Positions 1 through 6,815 are shown, numbered from the stretch's first letter. The stretch is DNA of 9,023 bases from Ruminococcus sp. UNK.MGS-30 (GCA_000980705.1 LBCK01000013.1:1-9023); one strand, 5' to 3'. The notes: generated from the sequence alone by a model not told the origin. Program-made: numbers and translations.

Positions 1-507
1 TTCACAAAGGCTGTACAGCCATTCTAAGATGTTGTCATAGCTGACCTGCATTCGTGCGGTGTTCTGCCAGCAGTCACCGGATACTGTTCCCATGGAAAAA
101 CCGGGCAGATTGCGGATTCCGGCAGAGATGACATTGCGGGACAGCACCTTGCGGACGATGTCCTCATAGCTGCCGTTTGCGGTAATGGTGGGATAGATGA
201 TTCTTCGTTCCAGCAGGCAGGCAAGAAACCGTCCGGTGACTGTCAGGTAATCGCCCTTTTCAGCATCAGTTTCCAATTGCAGGGACTCAATGATGCCGAA
301 GTGCTGGGCATCATCGCTCCTTGCCACAATTCTGCCACGCTGAAAGATGGATACATTCTGGGGACTGGCAGCGATATACACCTCAAAACAGCCGCACTGG
401 TAGAACTCAATGTCCCATAAGAGCGAAGAATAACTGTCGCAGATGGCTTCCAGTGACACAGAGATCTGGTCTTTCAGAGCCGTCAAGCTGTAAATTTCCA
501 ACTGCAT
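1..507 (-). CDS. Gp37-like siphovirus tail/baseplate protein (partial, C-terminus outside window)
   Basis: The first 169 residues of a tail protein are visible, starting at the ATG at 507 and running in frame off the left edge. The N-terminus has the pattern of the Siphovirus ReqiPepy6 Gp37-like family: a beta-rich start, a FYQCGCFEVYIAAS stretch where relatives carry a 'YxxGxFEL' motif, then 'GRIVARSDD', 'GIIESLQLETD' and 'TVTGRFLACLLERRIIYP', where relatives have a GRFL...RRII block. These proteins lie just after the distal tail protein and are thought to be part of the tail tip or baseplate hub; the exact role is not settled. The ATG lies 3 nt after the stop of the distal tail gene, and a GGGGG ribosome-binding run lies inside the end of that gene, so translation is probably coupled. 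Family assignment is by pattern recognition; position supports it. Confidence 0.72.
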   Translation of the reverse strand, partial: MQLEIYSLTALKDQISVSLEAICDSYSSLLWDIEFYQCGCFEVYIAASPQNVSIFQRGRIVARSDDAQHFGIIESLQLETDAEKGDYLTVTGRFLACLLERRIIYPTITANGSYEDIVRKVLSRNVISAGIRNLPGFSMGTVSGDCWQNTARMQVSYDNILEWLYSLCE

Positions 508-510
508 TTC

Positions 511-1383
511 TCAAACCCCCAGATAGGAATTGCGGTGCATCAATGTCACACGCAGCTTTTTCACACCACGAACTGCCTCGACCCGAAAGGTATTTGTGCC
601 TTCTTTTAGTGTCAGCCAAGTCGAACCGGAAACCAGCCGGTTCAGGATATTGCTGTCTACGCCGTTGCGTGTCAGCGTGACGGTCTTGTTTCCGGTTTTC
701 GTGGTAACCGTAATGACATCGCCGGTCAGAATATCACCTTTGATTTGCAGATATTCGCCATTTTCGTTGTAGATGGTCGGTGTCACTGCCACCACTTCCT
801 GCGGAATGTCGCTGGGCAGTGCCTCAATTCGCAGTGTGAATCCGGTTTCATCTCCGTCATTGGTAATGGATAAGGCATCACTGTTGGAATACACGCCCAA
901 AGGAAACGGAGCATCGCTCTCCGGAAAGGGAAAATGAAATGCTCCGGTGATGCCGCTGTAATAGGCATAGAAAATATCCCGACTGTACCAGTAAATGTCC
1001 GGACAGAGAATGGAGATTTGCCCGCTGATCTGCTGCTCGAAATGTTCCACTTCACAGGTTTCTACATACCCTTCTGCATACACATCGATACTTGCTGTCT
1101 TGTACCAGATCTTGATGTACCGGGACGGTTTGACCACATGATACAGCTGATGCCGCCGTTTCTCGATGCCGATGCCACGCATGGCAAAGGAAATGACTAC
1201 GTTTCGCTTTTCGATGAAGGCGTTATTCAGATAGCTGCCGTTCATGCCTGCATAGGAAGAAGTAGAAATCGTTCCGGCAGGCGGATTCAGACCTTCGATT
1301 TTGGAGGTCATGTATTGGTTGGCGGTGGCGGTCATATCTAATTGTTCACCGTTTTCATTTTCTAAAACCAGAGAAAAATACAT
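511..1383 (-). CDS. Distal tail protein (Dit; Sipho_tail family)
   Basis: This 290-residue protein fits the phage tail component family (Sipho_tail, Dit-like), which forms the ring joining the end of the tail tube to the baseplate or tip fibre. Typical signs are an N-terminal beta domain with 'YMTSKIEGLNPP', then 'GSYLNNAFIEKRNVVISFAMRG' and 'KPSRYIKIWYK', a 'VETCEVEHFEQQISGQISILCPDIYWYS' strand pair near residues 107-134, and a C-terminal galectin-like beta region ending in 'RVTLMHRNSYLGV'. Its length agrees with Dit proteins carrying the C-terminal domain. The ATG is preceded by GGGGG six bases upstream, which lies in the 12-nt gap after the tape measure stop. Order tape measure, Dit, Gp37-like protein is the usual one for siphoviruses of Gram-positive hosts. 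Confidence 0.88.
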   Translation of the reverse strand: MYFSLVLENENGEQLDMTATANQYMTSKIEGLNPPAGTISTSSYAGMNGSYLNNAFIEKRNVVISFAMRGIGIEKRRHQLYHVVKPSRYIKIWYKTASIDVYAEGYVETCEVEHFEQQISGQISILCPDIYWYSRDIFYAYYSGITGAFHFPFPESDAPFPLGVYSNSDALSITNDGDETGFTLRIEALPSDIPQEVVAVTPTIYNENGEYLQIKGDILTGDVITVTTKTGNKTVTLTRNGVDSNILNRLVSGSTWLTLKEGTNTFRVEAVRGVKKLRVTLMHRNSYLGV

Positions 1384-1395
1384 TACACACCCCCA

Positions 1396-4300
1396 TTACA
1401 CATTCAACGCATTCCGTGTTAGCCGATAAATCTCCAACCGTGACAGTGCCTTCGGCGATTGATTGGTCTGATTCACCGTTTTTCGGTTATCGGTATTGTA
1501 ATAATTGTTCACCGTCCCACCGGAACTATCGGGCAGCATTGCTCCGGAAATCCCATGCAAGCTGTAGTTCAGGTCGGAATCCATAGTCAGCTGCATGGCT
1601 TTTGCTACACCGCCTACGGCTTTCTCCACATACTTCTTGCTCTTGTCGATGCCGTCTGCCAGCCCTTTCATAAAGTCCGGCATCCAGCTCTCATAGTCTG
1701 TTAGCGGTCCTTTGTCCGGGACGGAGAAGTGCAGGAAATCCCGAATGGTATCGGCAACATTGGTGACGCAGTCCGCCAGCCAGCCGATGGCACTCTGAAT
1801 GCCGTCAATGATTCCCTGAATGATGTCCCGTCCCCAGTTCCAGGCATCCGAAGCCAATCCCTTGATATATCCCACAGCGGCATCGAATCCATTCTGAATA
1901 GTGGATTTGATGCCGCTGATTTTGTCGGAAACTGCAGAACGAATGTTGTCCCAGATGCTGGACACCGTAGAAGAAATGCTCTGCATCACGTTGGAAATGG
2001 TACTCTTGATGCTGTTCCAGATGTTAGATACCACCGACCGGATGGCGTTCAGAACATTGGAAACCGCAGAAGAAATCTGATTCCAGATGGAGGATACCAC
2101 AGAAAAAATGGCATTCATCACACTGGAGATCGTGCCGGAGATGCTGTTCCAGATGGAAAAAACCACACTCCAGATCGCAGACAAAACAGAAGAAATGAAA
2201 CCAGATACCGCATTCCAAACCGTAGTCACCACATCTTGAATTGCCGTCAAGACCGTGGAAATCGTAGTAGAAATGGCGTTCCAGATGGTTTCAAAGGTCG
2301 TTTGGATGCCCTCTAGAATGGGCGTTAAAAACGCCACGATCGCATTCCAAATGGCACTGATCTTCTCCGAAATCCAGTCCATCACTCTGCCCACAATGAT
2401 TTGGATGGCTTCAAAAATCGTCTGAAACAGATAGCCAAATGCCGTGATCAGCGGTTCTAAGGTGGTGTAAATGGCATTCCAAACGGTTGTAATCACGTTA
2501 TGAATGGCCTGAAACACCGTAGAAACCACATTGTAAATGGCATTGAAAATCGTGCTGAAAAAGTTGTAGATCGCTGTAAAAATGGTGGTGAAGAAATCCC
2601 GAATCGCCGTAAATACAGTTGTTGCCACCGTCTGAATGGCAGTGACAATGGCGGTGAAGGTATTGGAAATGGACGTCCAGGTGTTGACGAAAAAGTCCCG
2701 GATTCCGGTAACGATTCCCGTGAAGAAGAAAGCAATGCTGTTCCATGTATCCACGAAAAATGTTTTGATGGAAGTCCAGACTTCGTTCCAGCTTGTTCCG
2801 AACCACCCCAGCACCACATCCGCAATACCTTTCAGAGTATTCATGATATTGCGGAACGTGTTGACAATGAAATTCCAGATAGACGTAAAAATACCCTTGA
2901 TGCCATTCCAGCACTGTTCCCAGTCACCAGTGAACAGACCAATCAGAACATCCAGCAGCCCCAGAAGAACGCCAGTAAACTCTGAAAAGATGTTGGAGAT
3001 ATTCTGAAAAACGCCTTCAAAAATGGGAGCCAGCAGATTGCACAGCCCGTCCCACGCTGCTTTCAGCACATCGGTGAAACTCTCAAAGTCGAATCCCAGA
3101 GCATTTAGCCGGTCAGTGATGCCCTGTGTCAATCCAGTAAAGGTGCTTTTGATTTGCTCCCAGATGGCGATGATATTGCTTTTGAATTCGTCATTGGTTT
3201 TCCAGAAATGCACAAAGGCAGCCACCAAAGCAGCAACAGCTGCGATAATGGCAAGCAGCGGACCTAATGACACACCCAACGCTCCGGTAATAGCTCCGAT
3301 GCCACCTTGCACAGCCGAGAAAAGGGCAGGCAGTTTGGACACTGCGGAAAAGACGGTTCCCACACTGGAGATGGTCTTTCCAAGCACCACCAGCATCGGA
3401 CCCAGAGCAGCAGCCACCAGTGCAATTTTCGCAATGGTTTCTTTGGTCTGCGGATCCAGTTGATTCAGCTTGTCCACCAGTTCCTGAATACGGGAAACAA
3501 TGGAGCGAATGGTAGGCATCAGAATATCACTAAAACTGATTGCCAGTTCTTCCAGCTGAGACTTCAAGATGGTCACTTGTCCGGCAAGATTGTCTTGCAT
3601 GACCGCTGCCATTTTTTCGGTCGTACCATTGTAGCCGTCTACTGTATCGGAACAGGTGTCAATGGCATTGGACAGCTTTTCAAAGTCCGCTGGGGAACCA
3701 TTGATGATCGCCAGCATACCGGACATGGCCTCTTTGCCAAACAGCGAGGCAGCAGCCTGTGCCTGTTCTGCCTCGGACAATCCGCCCAATTTCTGTCGGA
3801 GTTGTTCCATGAGTTCCCGTAAAGAATACATCTTGCCGGAACTATCCGTCAGAGAAATGCCGTATTGTTCCATGGCAGATGCTACCGTGTCTGTCGGCTT
3901 TGCCAGATTGGTAATGGCGGAACGCAGTGCTGTACCAGCCTGTGAGGATTTGATACCGGCGTTCGCCATTAGTCCAATGGCAATGGCAGAGTCTTCAGCA
4001 GAGTATCCCAAAGAACCCAGCACCGGAGCGGCATACTTGAAAGTTTCACCCATCATGCTGACGTTGGTATTGGCATTGCTTGATGCGGCAGCCAGAATAT
4101 CTGCAAAGTGTCCGCTGTCCGAGGCAGACAAACCGAAAGCGGTCAAAGCGTCTGTGACAATGTCCGAAGTAGATGCCAAGTCTTCCCCAGAAGCAGCAGC
4201 AAGATTCATGATGCCTTCGATACCGCTGAGCATATCGTTGGTTTTCCAGCCTGCCATCGCCATGTAGTTCATAGCATCTGCGGCTTCACTTGCAGAGAAT

Positions 4301-4905
4301 TTTGTCTTGCTGCCCATTTCACGAGCTTTTTCCCGGAGAGCGTCCATCTCTGAACCAGTCGCACCGGACACCGCTGCCACCTTTGACATGGCGGCATCAA
4401 AGTCTGCACCAGTTTTTACAGCAATGGTTCCCAGAGCCGTGACACCAGCAGTGACGGGCAGCAGCTTTTGTCCCACACCGGAAATTTTGTCCCCGGCGGA
4501 CTGCAGCGTTTCACCCAGAACACCCATCTTTTCCAAGGCGGTGTGAGAATTGTTTGCTTCTGTGGTCAGGCGTTTCAGTTCGTTTTCGGTTTCAATAATC
4601 TCACGCTGCAAAGCATCATACTGCTGCTGTGAGATTTCACCATTTGCAAGAGCCGTATTGGCCTGTTCTGCAGCAGTTTTCAGCACTTCTAGCTTTTCTT
4701 TGGTGGCAGACACCGCATCGGCGAGGAGCTTATGCTTCTGCGAGAGCAGTTCCGTGTTGGAAGGATCGAGTTTCAACAGTTTCTGGACATCTTTCAACTG
4801 TGTCTGCGTGCCCTTGATGTCCTTGTTGACACCTTCCAGTGCCTTGGACAGCTTGGTGGTATCACCGCCGATTTCTACGGTAATGCCTTTGATGCGGTTT
4901 GCCAT
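1396..4905 (-). CDS. Phage tail tape measure protein (TP901 type)
   Basis: This 1169-residue protein sets tail length and lies inside the tail tube before DNA ejection. From the N-terminus it shows: a 'KGITVEIGGDTTKLSKAL' opening and a charged coiled-coil stretch to about residue 130; the TP901-type minor tail/tape measure core at about 165-370 ('GADFDAAMSKVAAVSGA', 'SASEAADAMNYMAMAGW', 'GIKSSQAGTALRSAITNL'); two hydrophobic helices near 490-512 and 543-567; a long Trp/Phe-rich repeat region about 715-1004; and a C-terminus with 'FLHFSVPDKGPLTDYESWMPDF', common in clostridial tape measure proteins. No peptidase or lysozyme domain is evident. I place the start at ATG 4905 (MANRIKG): GGAGGTG lies six bases upstream, and the upstream GTG at 4914 lies inside that ribosome binding site. 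Its divergent neighbour upstream is the antitoxin, not the tail chaperone as usual. Confidence 0.95.
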   Translation of the reverse strand: MANRIKGITVEIGGDTTKLSKALEGVNKDIKGTQTQLKDVQKLLKLDPSNTELLSQKHKLLADAVSATKEKLEVLKTAAEQANTALANGEISQQQYDALQREIIETENELKRLTTEANNSHTALEKMGVLGETLQSAGDKISGVGQKLLPVTAGVTALGTIAVKTGADFDAAMSKVAAVSGATGSEMDALREKAREMGSKTKFSASEAADAMNYMAMAGWKTNDMLSGIEGIMNLAAASGEDLASTSDIVTDALTAFGLSASDSGHFADILAAASSNANTNVSMMGETFKYAAPVLGSLGYSAEDSAIAIGLMANAGIKSSQAGTALRSAITNLAKPTDTVASAMEQYGISLTDSSGKMYSLRELMEQLRQKLGGLSEAEQAQAAASLFGKEAMSGMLAIINGSPADFEKLSNAIDTCSDTVDGYNGTTEKMAAVMQDNLAGQVTILKSQLEELAISFSDILMPTIRSIVSRIQELVDKLNQLDPQTKETIAKIALVAAALGPMLVVLGKTISSVGTVFSAVSKLPALFSAVQGGIGAITGALGVSLGPLLAIIAAVAALVAAFVHFWKTNDEFKSNIIAIWEQIKSTFTGLTQGITDRLNALGFDFESFTDVLKAAWDGLCNLLAPIFEGVFQNISNIFSEFTGVLLGLLDVLIGLFTGDWEQCWNGIKGIFTSIWNFIVNTFRNIMNTLKGIADVVLGWFGTSWNEVWTSIKTFFVDTWNSIAFFFTGIVTGIRDFFVNTWTSISNTFTAIVTAIQTVATTVFTAIRDFFTTIFTAIYNFFSTIFNAIYNVVSTVFQAIHNVITTVWNAIYTTLEPLITAFGYLFQTIFEAIQIIVGRVMDWISEKISAIWNAIVAFLTPILEGIQTTFETIWNAISTTISTVLTAIQDVVTTVWNAVSGFISSVLSAIWSVVFSIWNSISGTISSVMNAIFSVVSSIWNQISSAVSNVLNAIRSVVSNIWNSIKSTISNVMQSISSTVSSIWDNIRSAVSDKISGIKSTIQNGFDAAVGYIKGLASDAWNWGRDIIQGIIDGIQSAIGWLADCVTNVADTIRDFLHFSVPDKGPLTDYESWMPDFMKGLADGIDKSKKYVEKAVGGVAKAMQLTMDSDLNYSLHGISGAMLPDSSGGTVNNYYNTDNRKTVNQTNQSPKALSRLEIYRLTRNALNV
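1894..2289 (-). repeat. Six tandem 22-residue (66-bp) Trp repeats in the tape measure gene
   Basis: Residues 873-1004 of the tape measure protein divide exactly into six consecutive 22-residue units with no gaps. Each starts with (S/T/N)-(I/V)-W-(N/D), as in SIWNSISGTISSVMNAI, SIWNQISSAVSNVLNAI and NIWNSIKSTISNVMQSI, and most carry a second half like 'xAIxSVVS'. The unit is two 11-residue turns, the first with Trp. Upstream (about residues 715-860) the same 11-residue rhythm continues more loosely with Trp or Phe (VWNAI, IFNAI, VFTAI). Regularly spaced Trp/Phe every 11 residues is known in tape measure proteins of siphoviruses such as TP901-1. At DNA level the units are diverged, so this is an old expansion. 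Confidence 0.9.
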
Positions 4906-4911
4906 AAATTT

Positions 4912-4918
4912 CACCTCC
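4912..4918 (-). promoter_or_regulatory. Ribosome binding site of the tape measure gene
   Basis: GGAGGTG on the minus strand, six bases before ATG 4905. It decides the start: the in-frame GTG at 4914 is part of this site. It lies only two bases from the left arm of the antitoxin operator-like repeat, so the divergent region is very compact. Confidence 0.85.
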
Positions 4919-4920
4919 GA

Positions 4921-4954
4921 AATCGAACGAAATGCTTGACAAAATCGTTCGATT
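4921..4954. promoter_or_regulatory. 10-bp perfect inverted repeat, probable antitoxin operator
   Basis: AATCGAACGA (4921-4930) and its exact reverse complement TCGTTCGATT (4945-4954) are separated by 14 bp. The repeat flanks the -35 box and its right arm fills the spacer between -35 and -10. Binding of a dimeric antitoxin or antitoxin-toxin complex here would block the promoter, which is the normal autoregulation of Phd/YefM modules. That this protein binds here is inference. Confidence 0.7.
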
Positions 4955-4964
4955 GTGATATAAT
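4936..4964 (+). promoter_or_regulatory. Near-perfect sigma-70 promoter of the toxin-antitoxin operon
   Basis: TTGACA at 4936-4941 and TATAAT at 4959-4964 are exact consensus boxes with a 17-bp spacer, and TG at 4956-4957 gives an extended -10. Transcription should start near 4971, about 25 nt before the antitoxin ATG at 4996, whose ribosome binding site is AAGGGGG (4982-4988). The strength of the match contrasts with the phage genes, none of which has an obvious promoter in this window. Confidence 0.9.
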
Positions 4965-4995
4965 AAAACTAGTAAAAAGAAAAGGGGGCTTGTTT

Positions 4996-5211
4996 ATGTC
5001 AATTACTGCAACTGAATTCAAAACAAACCTTGGTAAGTACTTGATGCTCGCTGCAACGGAAGATATTTTCATTTCCAAAAATGGAAAGATCATTGCAAAA
5101 CTAACCAATCCCAATCAAGATCGTGTTGATATTGCCAAATCGTTATTCGGTTCTGTTCCGTCCGGCTGCACGTTAGAGGAAGCACAAAAAGAGAGGTTGG
5201 ATCAGATATGA
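4996..5211 (+). CDS. Antitoxin, Phd/YefM-like, of a type II toxin-antitoxin system
   Basis: A 71-residue protein that starts 'MSITATEFKTNLGKYL', followed by 'DIFISKNGKIIAKLTNP': the pattern of the Phd/YefM antitoxin N-terminal domain, which dimerises and binds the operator. The C-terminal part, 'VDIAKSLFGSVPSGCTLEEAQKERLDQI', fits the flexible tail that wraps and inhibits a toxin; the 'SLFGSVP' followed by 'EEAQKERL' is typical of antitoxins paired with PIN toxins. ATG 4996 is preceded by AAGGGGG with a 7-base gap. The stop overlaps the toxin start (ATGA, 5208-5211), so the two are translationally coupled. It is transcribed from its own promoter, opposite to all phage genes around it, and is probably self-repressed through the inverted repeat at 4921-4954. 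Confidence 0.9.
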   Translation: MSITATEFKTNLGKYLMLAATEDIFISKNGKIIAKLTNPNQDRVDIAKSLFGSVPSGCTLEEAQKERLDQI

Positions 5212-5642
5212 GAGCGTTGTTAGATACTTGTGTGATCATTGATGCGCTTCAAAAAAGAGAACCTTTTTGCGAAAATGCACAGACTATTTTTCTGCTTTCT
5301 GCCAATCGTCTTTTTGATGGTTGGATCAGTGCAAAATCTGTCACAGATATCTACTATTTGACGCATCGTCAAACACACAGTGATGCAGAAACTCGAAATA
5401 TTTTAAGCCGTCTCTTTGTACTGTTTGATATTTTAGACACAGCTGGACTGGACTGCAGACAGGCAATTTCATCGAATGTATCTGATTACGAGGATGCTGT
5501 TATGATTGAAACAGCACGTCGCACAGGGATGGATTGTATCGTCACAAGAAATGAAAAAGATTATGCACATGCTGACATTCCAGTATACACGCCAGAGGCA
5601 TTTATCGCATTGCTTTCATCAGAAGAAGAAACAGATTTCTAA
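5208..5642 (+). CDS. PIN-domain ribonuclease toxin (VapC-like)
   Basis: A 144-residue single PIN domain. The N-terminal 'RALLDTCVIIDAL' strand holds the first catalytic Asp (D6) and D12; 'SAKSVTDIYYLTH' supplies D47 on the second helix; 'SDYEDAVMIETA' gives D93/D96; and 'CIVTRNEKDY' ends with the conserved TRN and D118. These acids coordinate the metal ion for endonucleolytic RNA cleavage; related VapC toxins cut tRNA or rRNA, but the target here cannot be read from sequence. All expected acids are present, so the enzyme looks intact. The stop codon TAA (5640-5642) overlaps the stop of the oppositely oriented tail chaperone extension (5639-5641), leaving no room for a dedicated terminator between them. 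Probable role as cargo: prophage stabilisation or defence against other phages; this is inference. Confidence 0.9.
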   Translation: MRALLDTCVIIDALQKREPFCENAQTIFLLSANRLFDGWISAKSVTDIYYLTHRQTHSDAETRNILSRLFVLFDILDTAGLDCRQAISSNVSDYEDAVMIETARRTGMDCIVTRNEKDYAHADIPVYTPEAFIALLSSEEETDF

Positions 5643-5824
5643 AATCGGTCAAAATCCCTCTGATCTGCCAGCACATCATAATGACACTCGTCATTCTCCC
5701 GTTCGGTAAACATATCATTCACCAAACCAATGGTCAAAAAATCCAAATCGCCCATTGACAAACCAAGCTGAACGCACCGCAACAAAAACAGCGGTGTGGT
5801 CATCGGTCGGTCAATCGGGCGATG
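5639..5824 (-). CDS. Tail assembly chaperone, T-type extension in -1 frame (G-T fusion C-terminus)
   Basis: After a -1 slip at the A-rich site ending at 5824, the frame stays open for 61 codons to a TAG at 5639-5641. The peptide includes 'RPMTTPLFLLRCVQLGLSMG', 'LDFLTIGLVNDMFTERENDE' and ends 'ADQRDFDRF', the pattern seen in C-terminal extensions of Gram-positive siphovirus tail chaperones. Fusion to the 119 residues read before the slip gives a 180-residue G-T protein. In lambda-type tails, G and GT bind the tape measure protein and recruit tail tube subunits. An ATG at 5803 overlaps the G stop codon (ATGA), so the 54-residue portion could instead be made by reinitiation. Its stop overlaps the PIN toxin stop on the other strand by 3 bases; the two reading frames together share 5639-5642. 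Confidence 0.83.
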   Translation of the reverse strand, partial: HRPIDRPMTTPLFLLRCVQLGLSMGDLDFLTIGLVNDMFTERENDECHYDVLADQRDFDRF

Positions 5825-6180
5825 TTTTTTTTAGACTGAACCTGTGTTTCTACGTTCAAACCCCAAAGATTGATCAGTTGCGGCAAAATCTCATAAATGC
5901 TGAATGTGTTAAACTGTTCCAGAAAGTCGTCCGGATTATCAGGAACATTCTCCGGAGCAGCGTGTTTTGCCATGATATAGGCGATGTTCTCAAATACCTC
6001 AAGGCTTTCAATGTCCAGTGCGGAAGATTTCTCTGTATTTTCCCCCACAGACTTTTGCAGTGCCGCAAAGTCCTGATAAATATCTCTGCGAAATTTCAGA
6101 CGATACAGCCTTGGAACTGCTGCACTTGCCTTAAACGGCACATCAATGCCGTCAATGGTGATGTTCTTCTGAATTGCCAT
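5800..6180 (-). CDS. Tail assembly chaperone G
   Basis: A 126-residue protein starting MAIQKNITIDGIDVPFKASAAVPRLYRLKF... in pattern and position a phage tail tube assembly chaperone (functional equivalent of lambda gpG). Visible features: a beta-rich N-terminus, 'AVPRLYRLKFRRDIYQD', then helices 'FENIAYIMAKHA' and 'EQFNTFSIYEILPQLINLWGL'. It lies right after the major tail protein, with ribosome binding site AAGGAGAG overlapping that gene's stop and 12 bp between stop and start. The last codons before the stop contain the slippery run used to make the longer G-T product. In most siphoviruses the tape measure gene follows directly; here the toxin-antitoxin module comes between. Confidence 0.87.
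   Translation of the reverse strand: MAIQKNITIDGIDVPFKASAAVPRLYRLKFRRDIYQDFAALQKSVGENTEKSSALDIESLEVFENIAYIMAKHAAPENVPDNPDDFLEQFNTFSIYEILPQLINLWGLNVETQVQSKKNIARLTDR
5824..5830 (-). promoter_or_regulatory. Probable -1 ribosomal frameshift site (A AAA AAC)
   Basis: On the minus strand the chaperone frame reads TCT AAA AAA AAC ATC, containing an X-XXY-YYZ heptamer (A AAA AAC) within a run of eight A's. A slip of -1 avoids the TGA at 5800-5802 and enters a 61-codon open frame with chaperone-like sequence. Position near the end of gene G is just where lambda and many siphoviruses have their frameshift. A 6-bp hairpin (arms 5791-5796 and 5775-5780) lies 27 nt downstream, too far to be a convincing stimulator. 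Confidence 0.8.
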
Positions 6181-6192
6181 ACTGCACTCTCC

Positions 6193-6810
6193 TTACGCTT
6201 TCACAGATGCTGCGGATGCTTTACCACTCTGTACAGCGGCAGCCAGATTGGGCATATATACCGCCTTGTACCAGTTCTCATAAACCTCAGCATCCGTTTT
6301 CTCACAGGTTTTAGTTTTTACCAAACCACTGTTCAACGCCGTTGCGGTCAAAGACAGCGTTTCTGTTTTAACTTCCTTTTCGTCCTCAATGGTGCTGGAT
6401 TCTGTTGCCGGACGAGAGGCAGAGCAGCAGAACAGACAGTGTCGAATTTTATTCTTATCGCCGCTGAATTCAAACAGCAGGGCAAACTGCGATACTTCTG
6501 CAGTATTGGTTTCCGTGAGAACGCCCTTTTCATCCAGTTTCTCACCGAGAATGTCTGTCGCAAACTCAAGCGGAACCAATGCGATTTCAAGATCGCCGGT
6601 GTAACCAGAGTTATTGTTGATCACATAGTACACACCATCGTCAGCGTAAAAATTGGATGCTTCACCTTCTGCATCGATAGACAGCGACACTGCACCGGGA
6701 ATGCGAACTGGCTTTGCAAAAGTCGGTACACCTTCTTCATCATAAGAAGTGATTTTTGCATAGTGAACTTTGTTCAGACCGAATTTTACCTTGTTTTTCT
6801 CCATTGCCAT
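6193..6810 (-). CDS. Major tail tube protein (phi13 type)
   Basis: This 205-residue protein matches the phi13-type phage major tail protein: N-terminus 'KVKFGLNKVHYAKITSYDEEG', the metal- or turn-like 'PGAVSLSIDAEGEASNFYADDG' near residues 40-62, 'GYTGDLEIALVP' and 'FATDILGEKLDEKGVL', then 'FALLFEFSGDKNKIRHCLFCCSASRPA' and 'KTETLSLTATAL'. It polymerises into hexameric rings around the tape measure protein to form the tail tube. I choose ATG 6810 because GGAGG (6821-6825) lies ten bases upstream; an in-frame TTG at 6819 is too close to that site. It starts 5 bp after the preceding gene's stop. 'CLFCCSAS' is the usual RHCLF...C motif of this family. Confidence 0.93.
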   Translation of the reverse strand: MAMEKNKVKFGLNKVHYAKITSYDEEGVPTFAKPVRIPGAVSLSIDAEGEASNFYADDGVYYVINNNSGYTGDLEIALVPLEFATDILGEKLDEKGVLTETNTAEVSQFALLFEFSGDKNKIRHCLFCCSASRPATESSTIEDEKEVKTETLSLTATALNSGLVKTKTCEKTDAEVYENWYKAVYMPNLAAAVQSGKASAASVKA

Positions 6811-6815
6811 ATAGA

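Noticed and set aside
1729..2316. Long plus-strand frame with repeated 'RRN', 'HH' and 'GNR' words
   Set aside because: The repeats mirror the Trp repeats of the tape measure gene on the other strand; not a gene.
2493..2985. Several overlapping frames on both strands of 110-161 codons
   Set aside because: All fall within the tape measure gene and come from its repetitive low-stop composition.
4906..4914. Upstream GTG start for the tape measure gene
   Set aside because: The GTG is part of the GGAGGTG ribosome binding site; ATG 4905 has ideal spacing.
4919..5655. Short AAATCG-like matches at both borders of the toxin-antitoxin module as target-site duplications
   Set aside because: Only about six A/T-rich bases agree and positions are not symmetrical with the gene ends; no integrase or terminal repeats are present.
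5775..5796. Hairpin CACCGC/GCGGTG downstream of the slippery site as a frameshift stimulator
   Set aside because: It begins 27 nt after the heptamer, far beyond the usual 5-9 nt, and has only six pairs.
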